Origin: Phytopythium helicoides
Lineage: Eukaryota; Oomycota; Peronosporomycetes; Pythiales; Pythiaceae
Reading direction: 5' to 3'
Assembly (NCBI GenBank): GCA_024867545.1
Contig: JANFNE010000004.1
Location: 186,001-250,000, forward strand
DNA: 64,000 nt
The translations under genes were made by a program, and so were the position numbers. Below, one piece after another: positions 22,591 through 32,664 of the stretch. Below the pieces are notes generated by a model. That model saw only the letters and a program-made list of their open reading frames with translations. It was not told where the DNA came from and searched no databases. The stretch's first letter is position 1, and every line of letters starts with the position of its first letter.

Positions 22591-25500
22591 ACTGGTGCGC
22601 ATGCCCGGATCGGGAGTCAATGAGCGTGGGGAGCTGCAGAGCGAAGCGCAGAGAAGTCAAGAGTCGACTGCGCCTCAGGAGCAAGCTGAAGCCGCGAAGA
22701 GGAAGCGCGGCAAGCCCAAGAAGACTCGAAGCCCCAAGGAGCGCTTGCCTCGGGCACTTCCAGCCCCCGCTCCAGCGTCAGAGGACGCTCCGCTGGCTGC
22801 GGAGACGGCTACCGACGCGCTCATGCCAGCAGAAGGCGCGCTTGAGACAACCTCGGCTGCAGCGGGCTTCCCAAGCCCAGCAGATGTGCCTGAATCGGCT
22901 TTGGTGCCCCACGGGGCGCCCACGGCCTCGGGAGGAGGAGCCTCTGTCACCGGAAGCCCTCTGCTACTCAACCCTGTTGTCGCCGGCCTTGGGAGGCCTC
23001 AGGGTTTCTACGGAGACCCGCATTGGGCCTGGGGAATACCCGTTCAGGTGCCCCCAAGCCCTCGTCTGCGGCTGGAGTACGTGCCTCTTGCAGAAGTGCG
23101 AGAAGCCGACGTGGCTGCGTACGTCGAGACCCAGAAGACCCACTGGCAGAACTGTCCTCGCGGACTTCACTGCCCTCCAGACCCGGCATACCCTCCGGCC
23201 CTGCCTGCAGAGGCGATGCTCGAGTGGTGTGCCCAAGGACTTCGGGCGGACGCGTATCTTCGTCGGCGCATTGAGGAGACACGGGAAGCGGCCTTTTTGG
23301 CAATCCTCAGGGTTCGGCATGTCTGCCTGCCCGTCCACACGGATATGTACGCGTTCACGGTGCCTCTGAACGGTTTCGGTGCTGCAGAGTGCGTGGCGGT
23401 CCTACAGACCGCCCTACAGGAAGCCGGGTACGAGTTTTTCAACCTCGCGCCTGAGTGGTACGCGTACCCTGAAGCCAACACCGTTCCTGAGCACGTTGTG
23501 CGTCAAGAGGTCCAAGAGGTGCTTGCAGCTATCCGCCCCATCGTGGAGAGGTGGCGAACGATCGCCGGAGACGTGCCATGCATGCTCCAGGCTGTGGAGC
23601 AACCGTTCCTGCACGCCGAAGACGTCGAAGACGTGATTATGGAGAACGTCGACCTTGAAGGGGACATCATGATGCTGGAGGGTGCCTCAGAGCACCTCAC
23701 GCCCGAGCTACACCTTCGGGTACGCTCCGTCAGCGTTCCCTTTCAGGGGAGCTCGTCGAGTGGCTCAGGAGTTGCCGTTCCGTACAAGCGACAGCAGAGG
23801 ATGGCCTTCGTCCCAGGCTCGGAGTTATCTCTCCCAGTGGGATACGGCTCCAACGCGTCTTCAGAGAGTCTGAACCGGTCGGCTGGGTCAGGGAACCACG
23901 AGATGTCTGAGGAAGGTGGTGCCGTTGCAAGTTTCCCTGCGGCGATGATCCCCGGACCCGCCGTCATGATGGCACACGGAGCGCCTCAGATGATACTGCC
24001 GCAGACTGCCATCCAAGGCCTGTGGATGACCGAGCAACACCTCGAGCCCATGTTTAAGCCGACCGCGCTGCCTATGCTGCCCCAGACGCCAAGTCCCCGC
24101 AGAGTGTCCACCTCCTCTCGGGAGTCCTCCATAGGCTCCCCGGTCATGGAGGAAGCTCCGGAGGCCAACCTGACCATCGATCCTCTGCAGAGCGCAGCGG
24201 TGCAGCAGATGCTAGCCGCAATGCAGCAAACGCATCTTGAGGAGCTCCAGAGGCAGCAACAAGCGTGGTCCGAGCAGCAACAACGTCTGCAGGCAGAACG
24301 AGCCGCAGAGAACCAGCAGTTCCAGCAGCTTCTCCAGGAGAGCGTGCAGAAGGAGAGGCAAGCGAAAGCCGAGGCTTTAGAGGAGTTCAAGCATCAGGTG
24401 GGACTTCAGTACGAAGAGGACCAGAAGCAGTTGACTGCCACCCGTGCAGCAGAAGCAGCGGACTTCCGTGACCAGCTCCAGAAGCTCCAGCAGCAACAGC
24501 AGCAGCAGTATGCTCAGCAGATGACTCGGGTACAAGAGCAGATGAATCGCCTCCTTGAGGATCAGCAGCAGCAACAAGCCCGGGACCAGCAGAAGCGAAC
24601 CCTCGAGAAGCAGAGGGAAGACCGTGAGCGGGACGCCCTGCAGCAGCAAGTACAGCAGCTGCAGCGAGCGCTACAGCAGGCCCAAGTGAGCTCTCCAGTC
24701 ACTAGCGGAATGCCTCAAGAGAGCACGCCACCGACGGTGCGGAACCCGTCTGCAGCGGTGTCTACAGCTGCCTCTACAGCTACGGTTACAGTGGCGACGA
24801 CCGCCCCTGCAGCTCCTGCCGCAGCCTCTGCAGCGCGCTTTCAACCACTTCAAGCAGCAGCTCCCGCGTTCCGCCCTCCGGTACCGAGCTTTACGAGCAG
24901 CCTCAGCAGATCTGCTTTGCCGCTGCAGTTCGGCCCCCCAAGATCCGCCGCAATTCCCTCAGCGTCATTTGCCACGGGACAGGCGCCTGTAGCCTCAGGG
25001 TATGCTCCCCCAGCCTCAGGATCCACTCCACTTGGCTATTCCGGCACGGGATCATCAAGCATCCCACCCGGAGGCAGCGGAGGGTCCAGAGGCTTTGGAG
25101 GATGGCCCGGAAGCTCCGGAGGAGGACAAAGGCCAGATAGTGGCAACGGAGGCTCCAGCGGATTCCCTGGTGGAATTCCCCCCTCAGGAGGTGGACCCCC
25201 ACAAGGTTTCCCCCTTCAAGCCGCCTCTGCAGCCGCTACAGTCGCTCCTGTGGCAGGTTTCAGGATGATGATGCCGTACAACTCGATCCCGTGCTTCGAC
25301 GGCACAGGCACGCTTGAGGAGCGACGCAAGTGGTGGACCCAGTTCAGCTATTCTGCAGACGCGTGCATGTGGACTCCAGAAGAGAAGGCCAAGCAACTCC
25401 CAAGGTGGCTCGAAGGAAGCTCAAGAGCGTGGCACCAGCAGCTGGACTCTGCAACGCAGACCTCGTGGAAGAAGGTCTCGAAAGCCTTTGTGGAGCAGTT

Positions 25501-26362
25501 CTGCAAGTCGTCAGACACCGTCCTAGAGCGGTACATGGACATGACGCCCCGCCGCAACGAGAAGCCTCTGCATTTTCTCTGGAGGCTGAATGCGGCAGCC
25601 GCTAAGGCGAAGGTGGATACTACGTCTCCAGAGACTCGTCAGAAGCACATCCGACGCTTCCTGCAGCGCGTCAATGACAAGACTGTGAGATACAACCTTG
25701 CAGGTCGTGCATTCTTCTCCATGAAGGAGTTTGAAGAGACGCTGAAGATGTTTCAGGAGGTGACCGAGGGTGAAGACGACAACGAAGTCGATGCGCTCTA
25801 CAGGAAGGACTCTGCTAAGTCGGTGCAGTTCAAGAAGCCTACCGACGTCGTCACGGGGCGATACCGCCCTAAGGAGACCGCCGCCAGAACGTATTGGGCA
25901 GAGGAGGCCAGCGGAAGAGAGGACTTCGAGGACCAAGCTCCAGAGGACGGGCACGAGGGATATGCCTATGCGGCTCAAGGGAATCCGTCTAGTACTCGGG
26001 GTATCAATTACCCCTTGAGGAACAACGGATACACCGGAAACTCACCCCGCTCCAGCCAGCGTCCCAACCCAATGTCGCCCTCGAGAGCTGCGTGCCCGAA
26101 GTGCGGCCGTACAAGCCACTCCGCTGAAGACTGCTGGCAAGATCTGGTGTGTGAGACCTGCGGAGACCGCGGGCACCCTACGGAGCGGTGCTACAGGAAG
26201 CCTTTAGCCTGCCCGATCTGCGGAGAGGCACATTCTGGACGCTGCCCTTTGCTCAAGGACTTCTTCACGTGGATCAAGGAAAAGTCTACCTCTGCAAGCC
26301 CAACGGACAAGCCTCAGCCGCCCAAGACACTCCCGAGTGTCAACTCGCCTTCGTTAAACTAG
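22568..26362 (+). CDS. gag protein of the type I element
   Basis: The first ATG in frame (22568) lies in the last 23 bases of the LTR; the next, at 22601, is just inside the element and is the more conventional start. The protein of about 1,264 residues has a basic N-terminus, a Pro/Ala-rich region, a long Gln-rich coiled coil (about 535-720), a Gly/Ser-rich linker, a Ty3-type gag domain (about 910-1065) and three Cys/His zinc knuckles (about 1175-1230: CPKCGRTSH, CETCGDRGH, CPICGEAH). It forms the particle and packages RNA. The frame overlaps pol, which lies at -1 relative to gag. Confidence 0.88.
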   Translation: MSSGAASQLVRMPGSGVNERGELQSEAQRSQESTAPQEQAEAAKRKRGKPKKTRSPKERLPRALPAPAPASEDAPLAAETATDALMPAEGALETTSAAAGFPSPADVPESALVPHGAPTASGGGASVTGSPLLLNPVVAGLGRPQGFYGDPHWAWGIPVQVPPSPRLRLEYVPLAEVREADVAAYVETQKTHWQNCPRGLHCPPDPAYPPALPAEAMLEWCAQGLRADAYLRRRIEETREAAFLAILRVRHVCLPVHTDMYAFTVPLNGFGAAECVAVLQTALQEAGYEFFNLAPEWYAYPEANTVPEHVVRQEVQEVLAAIRPIVERWRTIAGDVPCMLQAVEQPFLHAEDVEDVIMENVDLEGDIMMLEGASEHLTPELHLRVRSVSVPFQGSSSSGSGVAVPYKRQQRMAFVPGSELSLPVGYGSNASSESLNRSAGSGNHEMSEEGGAVASFPAAMIPGPAVMMAHGAPQMILPQTAIQGLWMTEQHLEPMFKPTALPMLPQTPSPRRVSTSSRESSIGSPVMEEAPEANLTIDPLQSAAVQQMLAAMQQTHLEELQRQQQAWSEQQQRLQAERAAENQQFQQLLQESVQKERQAKAEALEEFKHQVGLQYEEDQKQLTATRAAEAADFRDQLQKLQQQQQQQYAQQMTRVQEQMNRLLEDQQQQQARDQQKRTLEKQREDRERDALQQQVQQLQRALQQAQVSSPVTSGMPQESTPPTVRNPSAAVSTAASTATVTVATTAPAAPAAASAARFQPLQAAAPAFRPPVPSFTSSLSRSALPLQFGPPRSAAIPSASFATGQAPVASGYAPPASGSTPLGYSGTGSSSIPPGGSGGSRGFGGWPGSSGGGQRPDSGNGGSSGFPGGIPPSGGGPPQGFPLQAASAAATVAPVAGFRMMMPYNSIPCFDGTGTLEERRKWWTQFSYSADACMWTPEEKAKQLPRWLEGSSRAWHQQLDSATQTSWKKVSKAFVEQFCKSSDTVLERYMDMTPRRNEKPLHFLWRLNAAAAKAKVDTTSPETRQKHIRRFLQRVNDKTVRYNLAGRAFFSMKEFEETLKMFQEVTEGEDDNEVDALYRKDSAKSVQFKKPTDVVTGRYRPKETAARTYWAEEASGREDFEDQAPEDGHEGYAYAAQGNPSSTRGINYPLRNNGYTGNSPRSSQRPNPMSPSRAACPKCGRTSHSAEDCWQDLVCETCGDRGHPTERCYRKPLACPICGEAHSGRCPLLKDFFTWIKEKSTSASPTDKPQPPKTLPSVNSPSLN
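22593..22610 (+). other. Candidate primer-binding site
   Basis: The sequence starts TGGTGCGCATGCC two bases after the 5' LTR. TGG is the expected complement of a tRNA CCA end. I did not identify the tRNA. Confidence 0.45.
26245..26251 (+). promoter_or_regulatory. Candidate -1 frameshift slippery heptamer
   Basis: C CCT TTG fits X XXY YYZ exactly in the gag frame (codons CCT TTG), directly after the last zinc knuckle. A -1 slip here enters the pol frame, which is open at this point. The stimulatory structure downstream was not folded. CCC-TTT slippage is less common than A/U-rich sites. Confidence 0.45.
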
Positions 26363-29300
26363 GGCGCTCGCCAGATCACAGGGGTCTGGTGCGTGTCGAG
26401 CGGAATCCCCTAGTTATGAGGGCGTTTGCATATGTCGGTCCGAAGATCGCGGCTCCAGCAGGAATCGCTAATGTCAACATGGACCCTGCATCAGACGCCC
26501 TTGTTCAACCTCCCTCCGTTGCATCCTGTCATCTGCTCACTCCTGAAGAAGACAAGGACGCTCCTGAGCTCGAGCTCCAACCTGGTCAGCGTATGGGCTG
26601 GTGGGAGCACAACGACGCCGACGACCGGTGCCATATGACGGCTATGGTCAGAGGAGCCGTGTGTGATGAGCCCACGCTGATCATGCTCGACACAGGAGCT
26701 ACCACAAGCATTGTGGGTCTGGACTTTGCACGCAAGTCAGGACTCAAGCTGAAGCATGGTGAACAGCTGACGGTAAATGGCATGGGAGGGACGAAGACGA
26801 AGATTACGGCAAGAGCGAGGGTGAAAATCACCCTAGGGCTGCGAGTGGTGTACGCTATGGACGTCTAGGTCGGCAACATCGGTGAAGGAGTCAACTGCCT
26901 CCTAGGGATGAACTTCATGTACGCTGCAGGCGTGCGGTTGAGCCCCGGGGAAGGAGCGATCGAGCTGCCGGATGAGGAGCGCATTCTTCTGGTAGGGGGG
27001 CCGACTCAGCCCTCCCAAGGGAACGAGCACACGATTCAGCAAGCCTCGGGTCAGGCGACATGGCTAGCCCCTGGGGAGCGTGCGGTTATACCGATTTCCG
27101 CTGCGCTCCAGAAGCGGTTCGAGCAGGGCGCGCAACTCTGGCTCTCCAGAGGCGAATGTTGGGTCACGCAAGTGTTTCGGCGAGGAAGGCAGCAGCGGCC
27201 GGTCGGCATTGAGGTTGTGAACGTTTCGCAGTCTAAGGAAGTGCGGATTCCCCACTACGTGAGCGTCGCTACAGTTGTGGACGCCGGTCGCCTGCCGCGC
27301 ACTCGAGGCCCGTATGTTCGGCCGGGTTCCCTAAGGTACCAAGAGTGGACGCAGCTGGTGTACGAGAAAACACACTCCCCTGAGTGGCTGGGGCGCCTTG
27401 CGGCTGAGGAGCCTACCCAAGACGAGTGGAAGAGCCCAGGGGCACAGGTTTCCCCCAAGAGGATACTCCTGAGGTCGAATGAGGTGCGCGAACTGAGCCC
27501 TGCTCAGGGGCGGCCTGAGGCGCCAGCAGCTTTTGTCGGCCTGCCCGAGCTAGATGGAACACGAGAGCCCGTTAAGAGCTCGCCAGAGTGCCACATCTCA
27601 AGGGACCCGCCTCCTGAGGGCTTGGATGAAGCAGAACCCACAGGGGAAGCTGAAGACGCGTTGTCAAGGGCCTCCACAGACCGGCTCCAGGCGAATTTGG
27701 CTCGGGTGATGCGAGCCGAAGCAGACGTCGCTGAAGAGGCTCCAGAAGTGTTCTACAGGGAAGGAGAAGATGCGATCTTGCTCCACGAGCTCCGGGATCA
27801 GCTGGCAACGTTACCGGATCTGTCTGACCTCACTCCAGAGGCAGACATTGAGAAGGCAGACGTCGGCACCCCTGGGGAGACGACCCCAGCTCAGGAAGAG
27901 CAGATGCGTGCGATCCTAAGGCGCCACAGGAGCGCCTTCTTAGGGGAAGGCAATGCCCTGCCTCCAGCGGCCAGAGGAGTCTTTTGTGACTTGGACGTTC
28001 AAGGGGCGAAGCCTATAGCTCAAAGGGCTCGACGAGTTCCGCCTCAGTTCTTGGAGAAGGTGTACGAGTTGCTCAAGAAGCTCCTCGAGAGCGGATTGAT
28101 TGAGTTCTCCAGCTCTCAATGGGCCTCTCCAATTGTGATCATCCTCAAGAAGAACGGCAAGGACATCCGGTTGTGCATTGACTACAGGCGAGTGAACGAA
28201 CTGCTGCAGATGGACTTCTACCCGATGCCCCTGATCGACGACCTCCTGAGCAATTTTGCAGCCGTCCTGTGGCTGGCCAGCCTCGATATGGCCAGTGGCT
28301 TCTGGGCGATTCCGTTGACGCCTAGGGCCAGGAGCATCTCGGCTTTTATTTGCCCTCTGGGGCATTTCCAGTGGACGCGTATGCCCTTCGGGTTGAAGAA
28401 CGCTCCTCTGGTCTATCAGCGAGTGCTAGACAACTGCCTCTGGGGATTCGTACGACTCCCTGCAGAACTCGAAGCCACAGTCGATCCTGAGGTGCTAGAG
28501 CACTACCAAGTGTACGTGCCGTCTCCAGAACTCAGCGGCGACCAAGGGACGCCTCCCGAGACAGAGGAACCGCTAACGGTCTTCCAGACCAATCGGCCTG
28601 CCCCTCCACAGATGGGGCCTGTCCTCGGGAGAAGCAGCTATATCGATGACGTAGCCTTTGGAGCGGGCTCCTGGGAAGAACTGTGCGCAATGGTTGACGA
28701 GCTGCTGTTCCGCCTTCGCTACTGGGGGATATCGGTCAGCTTGCCCAAGAGCATGTTTGGCAAGAGCGAGGTGGACTTCCTGTCCCACAGGGTCGGTCGA
28801 GAAGGCATCCAAGCCACTCCTAAGATCGCCAAGAGCGTCCGCGACCTCCAGTTCCCGTCAACTCTCAAAGGAGTGCAATCCTTCCTGGGGAGTATCAACT
28901 ACTACGCGAAATTTATTGAGGGGCTTCCCCTGATTGCGTCGGTGTTGTACGAGCTTACCGAGGAACAAGTGATACTCCAGGAGAATCTGGAGCGCGCCAG
29001 GACTGCTTTCGAGCTCCTGAAGGAGAAGATCACCTCCACGCCGTTGCTGCGCCATCCTGATCGGTCCAAGCCTTTCGTGGTCATCGTCCACGCTAACGAG
29101 TGGGCAGTCAGCGCAGTGGTCGCCCAAGAACACGACGGCCTCTTACACCCAGTGCGGTTCACAGGACGGGTCCTCCAAGGAGCAGAGCTCAATTATCCGG
29201 CTGCAGAGAAGGAAATTCTGGGGCTGTTGCGCGCTCTAGACGTCTACTTCACGCTGCTGGTCGGGCAAGCTCTCAAGGTGTATACCCGGTACTCTACGCT

Positions 29301-31968
29301 GGGATGGTTATTCCGGTCCAAGTCGCTGAAGGGAAGGTGTCACCAGTGGGCTACCATGCTCTCCCCTTGGACGCTTGAGGTAGTACAGGTGACGAGAGAC
29401 CTAGATGGGCTTGCAGCGCTGCTCAGCGCTAGCATCACACCTCGGGAGCACGTGGACAAGGCCGTAGAAGAACTCGTTCCCCAGAAGGTGCTGCAGAAAC
29501 CGGCTCCGCCTGTGAGTGTGGAGATGCTGGACGAAGGCTATGAGGGCTGGCTCCTGACGTTTGACGGAGCTGCCAAGCTCAAGACCCAAGTTGGAAGTGA
29601 CGGATATATCCTCTGGAAGCTGCCGGGGTGGAAGATTGTTGCCGCTCGGGGCGACTACCTCTCGGGTGAGGGAATCACGGTCAACGTCGCAGAATACCAA
29701 GGCCTGATCAGCGGATTGGAGATGGCGCTGGAGAAAGGTGTTCAAGAGATCGTCGTAGTAGGCGACTCCCGCCTCGCCATCCAACAGAGCCAAGGCGTTA
29801 TCAACTGCCACGACCCCAAACTAGCGGCGATGCTCGTTCGAGTGCGAACGCTGCTGGAGAGATTTAAATCCTCTCAGCTGATCCACGTCAAGCGCACGTT
29901 CAACTCTGCAGCCGACCATGTGACCACCCGAGTGCTGCAAGCCGAGAGGTCCCTGCAGATTGTCGATTCGATGGAGCTAGAGGTGCTCGAGAAACTCAAC
30001 CGACTCCCAGAGCAGCTGACGAAACCTCCTCAGGCAGAGGAGGTGCTCTCCAGGCTGAGGAGCGATCTGGAAGAACCTCCTGAGGCACCCGAAGACGTAT
30101 TCGCAGTGTTGACAAGGGCCCAAAGGCGCAGCCCCAACCAGGTATCAGCGGAGAAGCAGGACGCGTTGGAGGAGGCACCGGAGCCACCAATAGGTGGCTC
30201 TGCAGTGCTGACACGCGACCGCCCCGCTGGGAGCCTGAGGCGGACGGCTGCTGACCCCGCTGGAGAGAACCCCACTGTGGAAGCTCGTTGGGAGCGCATC
30301 CGAGTCAATCAAGATGCTGAGGAGCCACTCCGCAAGCTGAAAGCCTATCTACGGGGCGCCTGGGAAGAGCTCACGCAAGCTGAGTCTCGGGAGCTGAGCA
30401 AATCTGCAGACCGATTCGTCCTCGATGGACAAGGCGTGCTATTCTACGTCCCCGCAGCGACCCGCAGGCGACCGCGCTCAGAGGCAAGTCGACCAAGGCT
30501 GGTAGTTCCTCAGGAGCTACGCAGAGATCTCCTCCAGCAGCATCATGAGGATAAGCAAGGCGGCCACCAGGGGATCCTCCGCACCTACGAGCGGCTCCGT
30601 ACGGACTTCTACTGGACAGGCATGTACGCCGACGTCGAGAGCTACGTGAAGGAGTGTGTGGACTGTACGACGGCCAAGGGGACTCCTCGGAATCCAGGCC
30701 CGTCGCCTGGCAACCTGCTAGCTGCAGAGCCGTTCCAAGTGGTCTCTATGGATTTTGTGCTTCCGCTCCCCAAGACTGCCAAAGGCAACACCGCTCTACT
30801 GCTGTTTCAAGATACCTTTTCAGGATACGTCATGTGCAAGCCCATGGCCAAGACAGAGTCTCAGGATGTTGCAGAAGCCTACGAGGAGTGCGTGTTTCAA
30901 CGCTTTGGGGCGAGCCCCATGCTCCGCCATGACCGAGACCCCCGCTTCATGTCCGACGTGTTCCGCCAGTTTCGAGAGCTTCTCGGGAGCCGCCAGAGGG
31001 CGACCCTAGCTTACCGACCTCAGAGCAATGGTCAACAGGAGCGATCCGGCCAGACGATCGTCAGGAGTGTGCGCGCTTACGTCGAGGAAGCCGACCAGAG
31101 CGACTGGGACGACATCGTCCGCAGGTTGATGTTCTGTATTAACACCTCCTATGACTCCACTCGCCGCGACACGCCTTTCTACCTAATCCATGGCTGGGAC
31201 GCTCGAACCACGGTGAAGGCGATGCTGGAGCGGGTCCCCCGAGGCGTAGACGCGAAGACGGCATACCTCTGGAGGCTAAAAGTCCAACGGGAGTACGAGT
31301 ACGCTAAGGCGTGGGCTCGAGACCTGCAGGAAGAAGCCAAGCGACGACGCGCGGATCAGCAAACAGCTCTCTGGAACGCGCTCTCGGAGAAGTTCAAGGA
31401 GGGGTTCGGCATTGGAGACGCCGTATGGCTGTACATGCCGCGTGTACGCCCGGGCTTGAGCAAGAAGCTCGCCCATAAGTGGCACGGTCCCTTCAGGATT
31501 CTCGAGAAGGACGCTGATTTCCGATACAAGCTGCAGATCGAGGGCACGGACTACAAGTTCTACCCGTGGGTGCACGTCAGTCGGCTCAAGCCGCGTGTGC
31601 TGCACGAGAGTCGCCCCCAGGCGACTCTGCAGGACGTGCCCGATGAATTCGACTTTGACGCAGCTCTGCTGCCAGAGGACAGCTGGGAAGCCGACGAGAC
31701 TGCTGGGGAGTTCGAAGTGGAGGCACTGCTGGACGTAAGGGCGGTGAAGAAGACTCGCAACGCGCGTCAGATGCGTGAGTACTTGGTGAAATGGCGTGGC
31801 TACGAAGAGACCGAGTGGGTGCCTCTGGAGAGGCTGAACTGTGGTCGCTTACTCTACGAGTTTGACAAGACACGCCGCTCCCGAGCCAGGTTTCAGGCGA
31901 TGCAGTCTGCAGATGAGTTTGGATCCTCAAGCGATGAACCAGAAGGCTCCAGAGGCCGATCCGACTAG
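26252..31968 (+). CDS. pol polyprotein of the type I element (one in-frame TAG)
   Basis: Read from the presumed -1 shift. Domains in order: retropepsin (LDTGATTS, about 26689), reverse transcriptase (DYRRVN; YIDD at 28639-28650, with an unusual insertion of about 70 residues before it), a first RNase H-like region lacking the usual first Asp (HANEW), then a second RNase H with FDGAA (about 29560), AEYQG (about 29690), GDSRLA (about 29762) and AADH (about 29915), integrase with HHCC zinc region and D,D,E residues (MDFV, HDRDP, NGQQER; 30490-31130), and a chromodomain (YLVKWRGYEETEW, about 31780). A TAG at 26866-26868 interrupts the protease; TGG (Trp) would fit the family. This copy is thus probably non-autonomous unless the stop is read through. 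Confidence 0.88.
26866..26868 (+). other. In-frame TAG within the protease region of pol
   Basis: The frames on both sides are the same and open. The downstream sequence VGNIGEGVN...LLGMNF is the expected second protease motif. A single G-to-A change from TGG would create it. Confidence 0.85.
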
Positions 31969-32664
31969 CGCTGGTGTGCGGACAAGCGACAACCTGAACG
32001 ACAAGAAAAACAAGAAAAGGAACATGCATATTCGGCCCAGAGCCATCGGCCCAGTGCCAACGTCCAAGGGACACCGCTCCACAGGAGCGACTTCATTTCT
32101 ACATGATACGCGGGAGCTCCGTAGCCCCGCTCGCCCAAGAGGCATTCGTCCAAGCGACATGTTTCAGGGGAACCCTCGGCGTCAAGGGCGCCGAGGTCCT
32201 GAGACGCCTGTGTGTGCAGCGTCAAGTTACGCTGCAGAGGAGCCCCGAGGGACCGCCAGACGGCCCGCTCGAGAACGGGGCGGCCTCATTACATGTTATA
32301 AAAATTGAGGAAGAATGCCGCAGACACAAGAAACCAGAGGAAGTTGATTTCAACCAGAGGAGTGAGCCAGAGGACTCCAGAGGACAAGCAAAGTGAACTA
32401 CACCAGCAGAGGGCAACAGCCAGAGGCATACGACATGTATTACGCTTCGCACGTTTAAAGGGAACGACTCTGCTCCTGCAGAGCCGCGCTACCGACCTCC
32501 TGAGCAAGAGCACGCTGGATTCTGCCTGCAGCTACCCGCCACAGACTCCTTGTGCGAAAACGCTTCAGGGGAGCGCCTCCTTAGGCGCTACAACCCACCA
32601 GCAGACTGGGAAACCGGTCGAAGACGCACTTGGACTCGAGGAGAGCTGCAGACGGCGCGAGCAG
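31969..32664. other. Spacer between pol and the antisense ORF of the type I element
   Basis: About 700 bp with only short, unconvincing ORFs. It lies between two convergent reading frames and may contain 3' ends for both transcripts. Confidence 0.5.
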
